A stretch of DNA of 64,000 bases from Oikopleura dioica (taxonomy: Eukaryota; Chordata; Appendicularia; Copelata; Oikopleuridae), in NCBI GenBank assembly GCA_907165135.1, contig OU015567.1, positions 10,483,001 through 10,547,000 of the forward strand, written 5' to 3'. Numbering within the stretch: the stretch's first letter is position 1; each line of letters begins with the position of its first letter. The position numbers were made by a program, and so were the translations under genes. Shown one piece after another: positions 31,620 through 43,056 of the stretch. The notes beneath the pieces are model-generated. The model had not been told where the DNA came from. It saw only the letters and a list, made by a program, of their open reading frames with translations, and ran no database searches.

Positions 31620-33362
31620 ATGTCGAGGCGAGACACACCTTCTCGCTCGTCATCAAGGCCAGGTAGAAAGCCAAAGCGGCGAATTTCCGATGCCAGTGAA
31701 AGTCTCGGAAAGCCAGAAGCAAAAGAATGCAACGAGATCACTCGGAGACTGAACAGCTCAAGTCAAAAGTGGCTCTTCAAAAGATGGCAAGGCCGATGCC
31801 AACCGATGACTTTGTTAGCGATATGGATCGGCGAAAACGAGTGCGGGAGATTTTACTACATATTTTGTCAAAGCTCAAAGTCAAGGTTATAAAGAAAATG
31901 CATTCGCTAGGAAACTATATGTTTTAGGACCCGACCAATTTCCTTCATCAGAAACCATGTTCTCTTCTTTATCCAAACTACCCTTTCAATGCCCACTATG
32001 ACATGACAAATGTAGCGGATAAAGTGAATAAAATGTGCTTTTTCAATATTCATCAGTTTCGTCAGGCAGTTTCCAAGGTAATAATTGGTCTCCCGAATTA
32101 AGAATCTAGTCATTTCTTGAAGGTCTGCAAGTGTCAGACAGACTTCTTTCCATCAAACACGATTCGTCACAAGTTTGCGCTGAAATTCGACCAGTTTGCC
32201 TACAAGATCACAGCTTATCGAAATCTTCTTGGTAAGAAAATATTCTCGATTGAGAGTCAAATAATTTCTTCAGACTATTGCGAGGAAATAGGAATCGACG
32301 AAGAACTCCCCAAACGCCAGCTTCGCGATATTCTCGTCGGTAACCAGATCGATACGGAGCTTCCAATCTCGCCGAAAGATGAACAAGAGGATGAATATTT
32401 GTATGTTTGTTTTAACTTATTAATGATTCAAGCCTTGAATTTAGCTCCTCTCAAATGTCCATGGCGATTGAGCAAAACGTTGGATCTCCACTTGCGCCTG
32501 GCGAAACAAGACTCAACATTCTACAAGCAGATGCTCAACCTACTGTATATAACATGGATGGGCGACCAATGACGCTTGCTGATATCACAGGCCGCGTTCA
32601 TGGTGCTGCAGAATTTACAAAGAAAACTCGAACGATTGAAGACCGAGCCTTCCTGAAAAGTTACATGAGTTACGGACCGTATTCTTCATTTGCACCGGTC
32701 TTCGACTCCCGAAATGCAACACTAGACAAAGAAATGACGGATATGATGATAGGCACACGAAAAGACCCATTTCGAGAAGACCTCGAAAAGATCGCTAATG
32801 CTGATGAATTCACGATCACTGACTATCTAGCAAAGTCAAGTTTGGGCAATGAAAACGCGGAGAAAGAATGTACGGATAGAGTCAAATAAGAATGGTTATA
32901 AAAACTTTTACTTTATCGTTAATTTAGTGCTTGATGAATTGACTTATCACGAGCCAAAGGCGGATCAGCTTGAAACCCTCAAGGACCTTGGCATCGACAT
33001 CAGCTTCTTGGATGCGTTTAAACCTGGTGCATCTGAACGTGTCGAAAACATTCAGAGCCTTTTGGATTACATTGCTGATGTTATTCCTAAACTTAGGAAA
33101 GGGTCGTCAACTTTCTCTAACGTAATCATACCGAGTACACACATTCTCGGAAAAATCTTTGACTTATGAAGTGAAGACCCTTCCTAACAGCCGCCAACAA
33201 ATTCTACGATTGTCCGGTAAAAGCTTTCAAGAGACTTCAACCGATGAACAGGACCTGGCTGACGAGGCCATTGCCGCAATTACAAAAGTGCTCAAGCTCA
33301 CTGCTCCAGGCGCGGCTGTCTCCGTAACAGCACTGCGAAAGGCAATGACAACCGCGTCATAA
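31620..33362 (+). CDS. Bromodomain protein of the BRD7/BRD9 family
   Basis: Exons 31620-31662, 31713-31885, 31928-32077, 32123 onward, with later exons to the stop at 33362. After a short Arg/Ser-rich start comes a divergent bromodomain: KDPTNFLHQKP ... NAHYDMTNVADKVNKMCFFN ... CQTDFFPSNTIRHKFALKF, with the acetyl-lysine Asn position kept. Downstream are two BRD7/9 hallmarks, YGPYSSFAPVFDSRNATL and the C-terminal VSVTALRKAM, plus LKDLGIDISFLDAF. BRD7 and BRD9 are subunits of PBAF and non-canonical BAF chromatin remodellers. The ATG directly follows CTACTAG, a likely leader acceptor. The expected ZA-loop Pro-rich core is weakly conserved, so acetyl-lysine binding may differ. The exons near 32890 and 33113 were placed by frame. 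Confidence 0.78.
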
Positions 33363-34716
33363 TTGATGTTCCTTTTGCAACCCAATTTTTATCCTTTCCA
33401 TTTAGTCTATCTTTCCAGACATGTTTTCAAAATATAGAATAACTGCTACTCAACCTCTGCCAAAACGCTCTTCTCTAAAAAATCCAAAAACATGATTTTG
33501 ATACTAAAACACACTCGTCCTTTTTGTTGATTTCAGCTTATTTGAAATCACCAAGGACGAAACCCATGTCTTATGAGTGTCGTTGTACGTCGAAAGCAAA
33601 CTGAAAATAATAATAAATTTAACGAAGATATGAACACTGTCTAACCGTGTCTAAGATATCGTATTATTGAATATTTGGTTGAATTTGAACATTTTTCGGA
33701 GTTAATATTTTCTGTTTAAATAAGGCATGAAAGCGTTGCCTCTAATGGTTTGGGTAGCCAATTCCAGAGACAATAATGCATTTCTAACATTGATCGATTC
33801 AGTAGTGAATTTTTAAGTAACAGGGCGGATATTTTCCGTGCTTGTTTACTTTGGTATGAACTGCTGACAAGGAATTTTTGGGTTGAAGTTCTGATGCTCC
33901 CGAGGTGCTGAACGAGCTGAACAAATGAGATGATTTTCTCTGCAATGAGTCTGGTTTAGTCTATAATTCATCGGCTAAACAAGAGCGCTTGTATCTCCTT
34001 TACTTCGCCAACGATCCCGGCCCTGAGAATAAAGAGAACGGCACAGTCGAGCATCCCAAACAGATATTGACCAACAAATTTTTATCGACAGGACTTACGA
34101 TTTTATTGACGAAGAATTATCAAGTTTCGGAAGGTTGAATAAGCATCCATAGAAGTAAACAATAATGACATAAAATGATATTTTTCAAAAGAATAATAAT
34201 ACAATAAAATGATTATAAATTTGTCATTAAAATTGTCATAAATCAGTTACATGTTTGAAAGCCAACTAATTTCTAAAATTACTTTATAATTTCATAATAT
34301 GAAAATTTCAATTTAAATATAAGTGCATTCCGACAACAGGCTATTTGTTTCCATGTGACCCGAGCAATAACCATCATCAACTCTCAGTCAGGTAATGCCA
34401 ATTATCCGCCGAGAGAATTTTATTACACTTTCGAGACCACTTTAACTGTATTTAAAGTGGACTTCGGTAATTTCCATACGTAGTTAGAAGTTGCTGCTAA
34501 AGAGAAAATGAATACGATCGCAGCGAAAATCATCATACTTGTTATTTTACTGATCGATGGGTTGATCTTTGGCCACTTGAGTCTTGGAATTAAGGACTGG
34601 GTCTGATTGTTATTTCAGTCGTACAAGCTTAAAATATGGATATGCACACTTGACGTTTCTCAAGAAAAAATAAATCTATGTAGACCTTCAGCGAAAGTGG
34701 TGGATGGATAGAAAGC
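33363..34716. other. AT-rich 1.35-kb stretch with two weak open frames
   Basis: Mostly AT-rich DNA. An ATG-less frame at 33929-34138 (LYLLYFANDPGPENKENG ...) of 69 codons looks protein-like and may be an unassigned exon or relic. At 34508-34606 a 32-codon frame MNTIAAKIIILVILLIDGLI resembles a signal peptide, but no continuing exon is evident. Neither is supported enough to call a gene. Confidence 0.4.
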
Positions 34717-34881
34717 ATGGCAAACACCATAGTAGAACAGATGGAAAAGTAAGTTTTAACTGTGAAATTGTGAACCTCACCCGGATCATTATACATTCGA
34801 GCATATTTTTGGAATAGACAGCCGTACGAGATGAATTTTCAATTGAAAAAAGAACTCGAAAAATCTAAAATTGCTCTGGCA
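34717..34881 (+). CDS. 5' end of an unknown coiled-coil gene, truncated by the N gap
   Basis: A first exon 34717-34748 (MANTIVEQMEK) joins across a 69-bp GT-AG intron to 34818-34881 (QPYEMNFQLKKELEKSKIAL), in frame and coiled-coil-like. The sequence then enters the gap. Product unknown. Confidence 0.45.
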
Positions 34882-35381
34882 NNNNNNNNNNNNNNNNNNN
34901 NNNNNNNNNNNNNNNNNNNNNNNNNNNNNNNNNNNNNNNNNNNNNNNNNNNNNNNNNNNNNNNNNNNNNNNNNNNNNNNNNNNNNNNNNNNNNNNNNNNN
35001 NNNNNNNNNNNNNNNNNNNNNNNNNNNNNNNNNNNNNNNNNNNNNNNNNNNNNNNNNNNNNNNNNNNNNNNNNNNNNNNNNNNNNNNNNNNNNNNNNNNN
35101 NNNNNNNNNNNNNNNNNNNNNNNNNNNNNNNNNNNNNNNNNNNNNNNNNNNNNNNNNNNNNNNNNNNNNNNNNNNNNNNNNNNNNNNNNNNNNNNNNNNN
35201 NNNNNNNNNNNNNNNNNNNNNNNNNNNNNNNNNNNNNNNNNNNNNNNNNNNNNNNNNNNNNNNNNNNNNNNNNNNNNNNNNNNNNNNNNNNNNNNNNNNN
35301 NNNNNNNNNNNNNNNNNNNNNNNNNNNNNNNNNNNNNNNNNNNNNNNNNNNNNNNNNNNNNNNNNNNNNNNNNNNNNNNNN
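34882..35381. other. Assembly gap of 500 N
   Basis: A run of exactly 500 N bases; a round length usually marks a gap of unknown size. It truncates the plus-strand gene starting at 34717 and the minus-strand TPR gene, and is a possible false join between two contigs. Confidence 0.99.
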
Positions 35382-38353
35382 ATTTCCCGCCGCGCAACAA
35401 GAAACTCCCGCGTCGTTCAAAATGCAAAAGATCAAACTGTCGGCTTCTCGTTTCAAACTCACGGCTTCCGCCTTGTAGATAAGCTCCAGTCCTCCAGCGA
35501 ACGCGTCAACATGATAATCGACGGTAGATCTTGGCTCGTAAGAGGTAAAGTCTGAGAAGCTTGGGTCGAGCAGCAATCGCCTCGCCAATGTAGACCAGGG
35601 GTGACCATTTGGGCATTGGGCATTTGGGCAAATCGGGCAATTTTCGGGCAAAAACGCTTTTGGGCGGGCATTTGTCGGCTCAACGCCTGAAAATAGGCTG
35701 GGCAACATGGGATACGTCGGGCATTTGGGCATTTTCTGGGCAGTTGGGCACCATTGGGCAGCTGGGCAAATGCCCACCGGGGAAAATCACGAACGTGGGC
35801 GTTTTCTGCCCGCTTATTGGTCGTTAAGCTCGCAAAGAAAAAAAAGATAAGGAGAAGGTTCTGCAAGGGTGTGTGAAGTGGACCTCAATGGTTAGCTGTC
35901 TACCTTTGACCTCCTGATCCTTTTATGAAATTATCCACCCCGTTAACTCGACTTTTGCGGAGATGGTTCTGCAAGGGTCTGTGAAGTGTACCTTGAAGGT
36001 TAGCTGTCTACAGTAGACTCTACCCTTGACCTCCAGATCCTTTTTATCCCTTATTTTTGAACCCCTTGTTCGAGACGGTTATGCAAGAGTGTGTGAAGTG
36101 GACCTTTATGGTTAGCTGTCTATTCTTGACAACCGGACGGAACTTTTACATAATTATTTTCGACCCCTTTTAAATATTTTTCAAACCTTTCAAGAGCCTT
36201 TTTTGCTTAAAATTCGTTCAATCACTTCAACTGAAACAAATTATTAAAAAAGTAAAAAAGTAAAGTTTTAAGAAGCCTGAAATGCCGGGAAAATTTTTGC
36301 CCGAAAAATTGCCCAATCGCCCGATTGGGCATTCTGGGCACATTGGACTGGTCGGGCATTTGGTCGGCCCGGGTCTTGATTTTTGGTATTGGGCGGGCAA
36401 TTGGTCGGCCCGACGATAATTTTTTGCCCAAATGGTCACCCCTGATGTAGACCAGGGCGTCTTTTAGGTGACCGGCTGCGAAATATATGATACAGTTGTT
36501 TTCAGCCTTGCTGCCGCGGTTTTCTAATTCTTCGTGCATTTTTATCACTTCGGGATGATCTGGAATGGTAGAGAGAAGCGCGTCCAAATGCTCGTGGCAG
36601 AGAACAAGGCGATTCGTGAGAAGATACTGACGAGTGCGCAGGATTCGAAGGTCCATACGATCCGGCTGAAAAGGACAAAATTTGATTTTCCCAACGATCA
36701 GATTTATGGGTTTCATTATTTGTGAAGAAGTGTTAATTACACCATCATAAACCAGGTCACCTAGAAACTGGTCCGTATGGCGCCTGGCGCAGGTCTCCAG
36801 CTGCGCGCTGGCGGCAACAGTTTTTCACACTTTTTTGCTCGAAGAAAAAATCGCAACCGAAGAGAAAATTGATTTTCCAAAAGTGCACGATGGCAAAAGT
36901 GAGCCTCGGTTGATTTTTTCCGTCTTCCTACTCTTTTGTGGGTTTTCAGCGATAAATGGAATCAAGAGAGAGTCCGTGATGTTCGCTATTGTGAAGAGCT
37001 TCGAGTTTCTGGTGGCATTCGGCGGGAATGCTTTTCTGTTTCTAGTGGATGCCCTTTGCATCGTAAGTTTTAACAACGTTTAGTAGAATTATAGCTATTT
37101 TTAGTCTGGAATTCTCCTCTGGTTCGCCGCAAACGGCCAGAAAGAATTGGGCCGATTGACAAAAGCCGATTGGCAGCGATTCTAACCAGACTTACATGTC
37201 GCTGAATTTGTTGAAGAAGAAGATCCATTGCTGCCGATGTATTTCCACGATCAAGTTCGAGATAGACGATACAGGTCATGCAATCTTCGAAGTCAGGAAT
37301 AATTTCGTGCACTTTTCTGTAATGGCGAATCGCTTGTTGGTAGTTTCCTTCTTCAACGTACTTTTCTGCTTGTTTGAATTCACACTAAAATGAAAGTTAA
37401 ATATGACTGTCTAAATTATTGATCAAAATTTATCAAAGAAGGATATTTTTACTTATTTAGTAATTTTGAAAATGAAAACAAGATTATTTAGTTTTCCGAT
37501 AGAGTATTGAGTAACTAAAAATACTGTCAGTGACACTTTGAATTATCAGTAAAATGAAATAAACTAATTAAAAATGTCCTCGTGAATTTACCTCAGCCAA
37601 GCTCAAAGTGAGTGCTTTCTCCTGCTCCTCCGTCACTCCAAGCTCATTTGCCCTGTTAATCGCAATTGAGGAGACTCTATTGTCCTTGAGCAGTTGAAAA
37701 GCCATTGACTTCATGATAACCATGCTCGAGTCCGTCGGATCGTAGTTCAGGTATTTTTGAATCTTCTGCAGCGCTTTTCGCGGGTTCACTTCATCGATCG
37801 CTCTTTGCGCCTCGTCTCGCCACTTGTCCATTGCTTCTTCGCGTAGCCTGGCGAATCGAGCACGGAAGGGATGTTGCTTTTCCCACACATCTTTAATTAA
37901 CTGTTTTCTTCTCAGCATGAGCATTTCTTTCTTCTTCGCCAGGATTTCCGGATCAATTTGAAGCACAACGTCCGAATAGGTTGCCTTCTTGTTCTCGAAT
38001 TTATCCTCAATTTCTTTTTTCATCGCGTCGATCGACGAAATCGTCGAATGCTTCAACGCGAATTCTGAGAAGACGTCGTCAAATGACACCATAAATTGGA
38101 TCGAGAAGATTTTGTCCATGTCGTTGGCGCCAAAATCGCTCTCTTCTGATTCACTCTCGGCTCGTTCGTCCTCGGTTTCTTCTTTGTGAGGATCGAGGGG
38201 TGGGTCTCCGTTCGACTCCGTGCGCACCAGGTTGATTATTGGAGCGTTTCTGAATGTGGAAATTATTACCATTTCGTAATTTTAGTTTTACCCGGATCTG
38301 CCGTGGCTCATTCTGTTGCCAAAGCTGTTTCTGTTCGGCGCCATGATTGTCAT
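35382..38353 (-). CDS. TPR protein resembling TTC16, 3' end lost in gap, exon interrupted by a MITE
   Basis: Exons on the minus strand: 38292-38353, 37592-38249, 37196-37384, then from 36665 downward through the MITE at 35596-36444 to the gap. Phases of the first four exons fit. TPR-like helices include EKYVEEGNYQQAIRHYRKVH, LLSTIPDHPEVIKMHEELEN and, once the MITE is removed, YIGEAIAARPKLLRLYLLRA then KIYRRL. Order and spacing resemble vertebrate TTC16, a poorly known testis/cilia-associated TPR protein; the name is tentative. The N-terminal 100 residues are acidic and low complexity. Just after KIYRRL the TPR reading passes to another frame near 35517, implying a small indel or missed intron. 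The start at 38353 is the first in-frame ATG. Confidence 0.6.
35596..36444. mobile_element. hAT-like MITE 5 (849 bp) in the TTC16-like exon
   Basis: Termini CAGGGGTGACCATTTGGGC and GCCCAAATGGTCACCCCTG are perfect 19-bp inverted repeats. The 8-bp target duplication ATGTAGAC is at 35588-35595 and 36445-36452. Subterminal zones are made of GGGCATTTGGGCA words. The centre holds three tandem units described separately. No transposase. Confidence 0.93.
35845..36170. repeat. Three ~105-bp tandem units inside MITE 5
   Basis: Each unit contains GGTTCTGCAAGGGTGTGTGA (or variants), then AAGTGGACCT, GGTTAGCTGTCTA and CTTGACCTCC. Units begin near 35850, 35960 and 36075 and have diverged from one another. 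Confidence 0.8.
36751..37185 (+). CDS. Small membrane protein nested in an intron of the TTC16-like gene (5' end unresolved)
   Basis: An open frame from about 36751 to 37062 joins by a 42-bp GT-AG intron to 37105-37185, which ends at TAA. Hydrophobic segments: SSCALAATVFHTFLL, LIFSVFLLFCGFSAI, SFEFLVAFGGNAFLFLVDAL and the intron-spanning CISGILLWFAA; the C-terminus is KADWQRF. Four membrane segments suggest a MARVEL/tetraspan-like fold, but no family is recognised. There is no in-frame ATG before the first segment; an upstream exon after an acceptor such as CACCTAG (36764) is needed. It lies wholly within the minus-strand intron 36666-37195. Confidence 0.5.
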
Positions 38354-38881
38354 CCGCCTTCTTTGAAGAGCAGGCGACGGTCCGAGACTCTCTCTCAGCG
38401 TCGGGCGATGCACTGTTGACCTCCTGTTAGGGCTATCATCCTGTTCCTCTGATTTTGCGTCTGTATTTCTCGATGGCCTTTACAGTGGATTTATATTATT
38501 CAGAAAGGAACTTCTATGAAAGAAAATGTTTAAAGCCAAAACATGCCTACCGCTAACAAGTTCATCAATGTGTAAATTAAAATCCGATCCTGCGGAGACA
38601 TGTGGAGCTTCTACGGCCTGAAATGGGCACCACATCGTCGACGTATAGGTGCCCACTCATCCGATTTCTGAATTATCGGACCTTTTACAAACTTGCTGGA
38701 GTTGGAAACATTCGTGCAAAAGAGCAGAAAAGAGTAAAACTGAGAATCGGGAACTGAGTAAAAACGGGAAATAAACACAAAGAAGAGAATTTGTTCTAGA
38801 AAAAAACAAATGGTAAAAGTTTAAAATACCGGTAGTAAAATCGGGTTTACGCCGTTCAGGAAGGTGTACGGAAAAATATTT
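38354..38881. other. Junction region between the single-copy centre and block B
   Basis: The upstream frame of the TTC16-like gene stays open to about 38478 without an ATG. Block B homology starts at 38513. The matching part of block A (194-555) is also non-coding. Confidence 0.45.
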
Positions 38882-39055
38882 TTAATTTCTAGGTTTCATG
38901 TGGGAAAGAACTGATAAAATAAAAAGACCGAGGATTGCATAAGGGCCGTATTCGACGAAAAGCCTGAGTGCGTAACCAATTTGCTTGTAAAAAATTAGTA
39001 CTAGGCTCGTACCAAGAAATATCGCCCCAGTTTTCGTGTCCAATTTCTTGACCAT
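38882..39055 (-). CDS. Small two-segment membrane protein, copy B (57 aa)
   Basis: Same length and frame as 556-729, with Glu for Asp in the loop (VDY to VEY). The upstream sequence has only one copy of the 38-bp unit that is doubled in block A. Conservation of the frame through several base changes supports a real gene. Confidence 0.6.
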   Translation of the reverse strand: MVKKLDTKTGAIFLGTSLVLIFYKQIGYALRLFVEYGPYAILGLFILSVLSHMKPRN

Positions 39056-39263
39056 CTTTACATTCTAAGCTCTTGTTCTGAGAAATTATGAGGAAAGGAG
39101 GACAAACCATGATTTAGGTTCTTTTTGACCCTAAATCATGAAAGAATTTTTAAAATCAAGGATGCAAGGATCCGACTTTATCCGACTTTATCTATTTTAT
39201 TATCTGCCTACTAGCGTGGCTACTAATCGGCATAAAATGACACAGAAAGGGGTTGTGATCAGA

Positions 39264-39632
39264 TTATCCGAAGATATCGAAGCCCATATCTTCTTCGGAC
39301 TCGGAGGAGGACTCTTTCTTTGCTTCTTCCTTGGCCTCTTCGGCAGCACCACCGGCGGCAGCGGCTCCACCAGCAACGGCGGGACCGGCACCAACACCAG
39401 AGCTGATGTTGGAGATCAACTCGGAGACGTCACAGTTCTTGAGGGCACCGGCGAAAAGTCCGGGCCAGAATGGCTCAACATCGACGTTGGCGGCCTAGAA
39501 TCAAGGCTTCGCTATGGATTGGAGGGTGTTTGAACGAACCTTGAGGAGGGAAGCGATCTTGTCGCCAGAAATGTCGACTCCGTCGTCGTTGAGGATGAGA
39601 GCAGCATAAGTGCACGCCAATTCAGCAGACAT
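39264..39632 (-). CDS. RPLP1: 60S acidic ribosomal protein P1, copy B
   Basis: Exons 39540-39632 and 39264-39494 encode the same 107 residues as copy A; the intron has one substitution. The shared upstream region toward NDUFS4-B is shorter by about ten bases and more divergent than the exons. Confidence 0.96.
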
Positions 39633-40140
39633 TTTTGAGTGAAATCTTTTTTAAACCGTCTAAAATAAATTATTATTCGTAAAATTCGTATATGGACATC
39701 GGCGAATGCGTTAATCCAAAGTGTATTTTCGCAGTGATACTCTCTGAATTCTTCAAGGATTATAGAAAATTCGTGAAAATAGCGATAGTAGTGAGAATTC
39801 GTGAGAGCCAATCAGTGGCGCGCTCTGAGAATGACCAATTTAGGCAAAATGAAAGGATTTCGAGGCGAAGCTTTCCTGCAAAGAGGATAATCTGGAACTC
39901 TTCACTCCTTGATGGTTTCTACAAAATGAAGATCTCAAGAAAAGCAACTCAGTACTCCGAGAATTGCGAGCAGTAATGTTCGATAATATTCCAAATTTTC
40001 TGTGCCAATAAAATGCTCTTTCAAAAATATCATCACCGTCAGCTTTAAAAATTAACGCGGTCTACACGTGACCACAAATCACTTTAATAAACATACGTTA
40101 AAATGAAAACGTCCCACCTTCACTACCTGTCTTTTAGAAC

Positions 40141-40875
40141 ATGCAAAGGAGGATTGTTCAAACATCTACCCGTGGTATCAAGTCCATGTGGGGCCACAAC
40201 ACACCAACAAACACGTAAATTAGATCGTTTCTCTTTCTGAATCCTGATCATTTGCTCCCTAGAAAAGTGTTGACTAACAACCAGAAAACTCTCACCCAAG
40301 CTTCTCTCACTCGAGCAAAGGACGACTTCATCAAGGGAACCAAGAAATCGAAGACTCTTGCTTACCCAGAAGATGCCCTCATCACCCACCACGCCGCTGC
40401 CAAGGTCTGTTCATCCCCTCACTGCCTTAAATTCTAAAAATCTTCAGGCCGTCTCTGGAATCACTGAAGAAACTGAAGGCCGACTTGTCACCATTTCCCA
40501 AACCACACGAAACGTCATGCAATCTGCCGATAAAAATGCTCAGTACTGGCAAATTGAATTCGATACCCAGGAAAGATGGTAACGGAAAGCTCTCTATTCC
40601 CCCATTTAAATTCTTCAGGGAAAATCCAACGATGGGCTGGGGCTCTACCGCCGATCCTCTTTCCAACGTTCACGGCTGGATGCATTTCAAAACTAAGGAA
40701 GCCGCTATCGACTTTGCTCACCGACAAGGCTGGGAGGTATGAGGCCCCATTCTTCCATTTTTTGCATTCATTTCAGATCGATCAAGTCGTCGAGCCAAGA
40801 AAGAAAAAGCTAGAATTCCGAGAATATGGCGATAACTTCGCCTGGAACAAGCGACTCCGAAAGCCCGCCAAATAA
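40141..40875 (+). CDS. NDUFS4: NDUFS4, complex I 18-kDa subunit, copy B
   Basis: Five exons with the same phases as copy A, 187 residues. Differences lie mainly in introns; the last intron is ten bases shorter. All family motifs ([22 protein letters not shown]) are kept. Confidence 0.95.
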
Positions 40876-41047
40876 ATACAAAACAAACAATCCTTTGATG
40901 TTCAACTTAACTTATTTGACAAAAAACTATTCGAAATCTGCAAAATATTTCCAGCAAAAATATAAATCTTCATATTCATAAAAAGCTCGTCTTTCAGATT
41001 GTTGCATTTGGCAGCTGCAATCGGCATAATCGGAAAAAAGGAAAGTC

Positions 41048-42950
41048 ATGTCGCATAGTGTGAGGTCCGATCGCGGCTCTAGTCGCAGGTCAAGTACGAC
41101 TTCGGACTTCTCCGAATCTGACTTCAAGCGGCTGGAAGAGCTGCGGGAAATCGGCAAGTCAGCGAAAAGAGAAGCGCGGGATTTGGATATTGAATCGATG
41201 CCCGACTCGATGATGTCCAGCGCTTCTACTGCTCTGACAAAGGCGGAAAGAAAGAGGCAGCTAGCGATCGCAAAGACGCATAAACTCATTTTGACGAAGA
41301 AACCTCGTGAGATTTTGAAAGAAGAAGAGTACTTGTCCGACATGGACAAGCTGATTACAAGAGATTTCTTCCCCCATTACGATCACGTAAAAGACCAGCA
41401 CGATTATCTGATAGCTGAAGAGGAGGGCGATGTGGAAGCGATGCGCGAAATTCAAATGAAGCATAAGAAGCGACAGGCGGAAAGGCCGACTACTGGCGCT
41501 TGGACTGTCGGTGGAACTCCTTTTCTTGAGGTAACGCTCTCCGAGAAAGTCAATCAGGAACTTACCGTGTTTAGGGTACTCCGGCACCAGATGATCGCTC
41601 GCCTGATCGCGAAAAAGACGACGAAAATGACTCAGACGAGGAGCAAGAGAAAGAAAAAGCTCCAACTAAGAAAAAATCGCGAACAGAAAACATCTCCCTC
41701 GACAGATACTGCACCAAGTTCACATCTGAAGACAACGACTCATTTCAAAAAGTTCACAAATTCACAGAAGACAAGAAAAAAGAGCAATATGCGTTTTTAT
41801 ATGCTGCGCAGGAGCAAGGAGACAGGATGTGTGAAGACAAGGATGCCAATAAACTTATGGGTACGTCTTTCTGTCTATGCTAAAAGTCTTAAATGATTAT
41901 TTTTAGCGCCCGAAAAGATTCTCGCGATTGAAGACGCCCGTGAACCTGGGAAGCAGAAGAAAGCTGGCGTTGGGAACTGGAAGTACACTAACAAGAATTC
42001 TCTTTTCTACGGCGCTGAACTCGAGGCACAGAAAGAATACATCTTCAAGAAACCTCCTCAGCCCCGAGAAATCGTCCACGAAAATACAAGATTCAAGAAA
42101 GACCCTTTCCTCCGTCCTGTTGCTCCTGATCGTGTTGCTACTCTTGTTCACAATAGAATCAAAAATACGCTTAAAGATGATGGAAAAGTCGGCATTGACG
42201 GAAAACCAATTACACCTGGTCGATATGGGTTTGTAATAAATGTATCCGCGACTATTAAAATTGCAATTCAGTCTTTTGGCCACGCCAAGTCCAATGCCCG
42301 GCGTGGAAGACTCGCCGTTCATGACTTGGGGTCAACTTGAAGCTACTCCTCAGAGAGCGATGACGCCAGGAGGTGCTTCAACGTCAGATTCAAAAGCTCC
42401 AGGCGTCAGTACCATCGCATCAAATGCACCATCTTTCCGCATGGACTCAAGTAAATCAATAACTATACTTGAAAATTCTCATGCAAATACTTAATATTGC
42501 TCCCTAACCTTTATTTTAGTGAATGAGCGAGAAGAGCTGGCCCATAGATTGACCGAAACCGCCTTCAGCGCAAAGAGAAATGCAAAAGAAAGAACCCTAT
42601 CAGGCGCTAAGAAATCCGCCTTCGGAACGACTCCCCACAGACTCGGGAAATCGATGGGCAAGACCCCAGAAATGCGATCGCCTGCTCTCAATGTATGACT
42701 TTCGCTTTTCTCTTTGATTTTGAAAATATTTCAGCGTCTGTTGAGCAAGCATACAAACAAGCTCGGAATCGGCAACTCCAGTCTTCGGGCCTCTTTGACT
42801 CCTTCTTCGCGCCGTTCAGGTTCTCAAACTCCAGGTTCAAGAAGAGCGGGTTCAATTACTCCACGCACTCCAAAAACATCTGGCTTTGGCTCGAAGACCA
42901 TCGCTGGCGTTAAATTGAAGTCAAATTCTGTGACAGACGGTCTTATTTAA
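41048..42950 (+). CDS. ESS2: ESS2 (DGCR14) spliceosome-associated protein, intact copy B (552 aa)
   Basis: Six exons (41048-41530, 41575-41860, 41907 onward) close to 553 codons without interruption. This copy supplies the reference for copy A: exon 4 reads LLATPSPMPGVEDSPFMTWG, and exons 5-6 carry the single-copy sites where MITEs 1 and 2 sit in block A. The C-terminus is Ser/Thr-Pro and Arg rich (SGSQTPGSRRAGSITP). ESS2 acts in the nucleus with spliceosomal C complexes. Confidence 0.93.
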
Positions 42951-43056
42951 AACAAACATCTTCTCTTTTTCATCATTTTCTGCCCTGTTCACCGACAAAT
43001 ATTGATATTCGGTCATTTTCGGAATAAAATTCAATCAAGACTATTTTTAGAGTGAA

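Noticed and set aside
34839-35777. Long frames across the N gap
   Set aside because: Most of their length is N; only the flanking TPR-like and coiled-coil segments have content.
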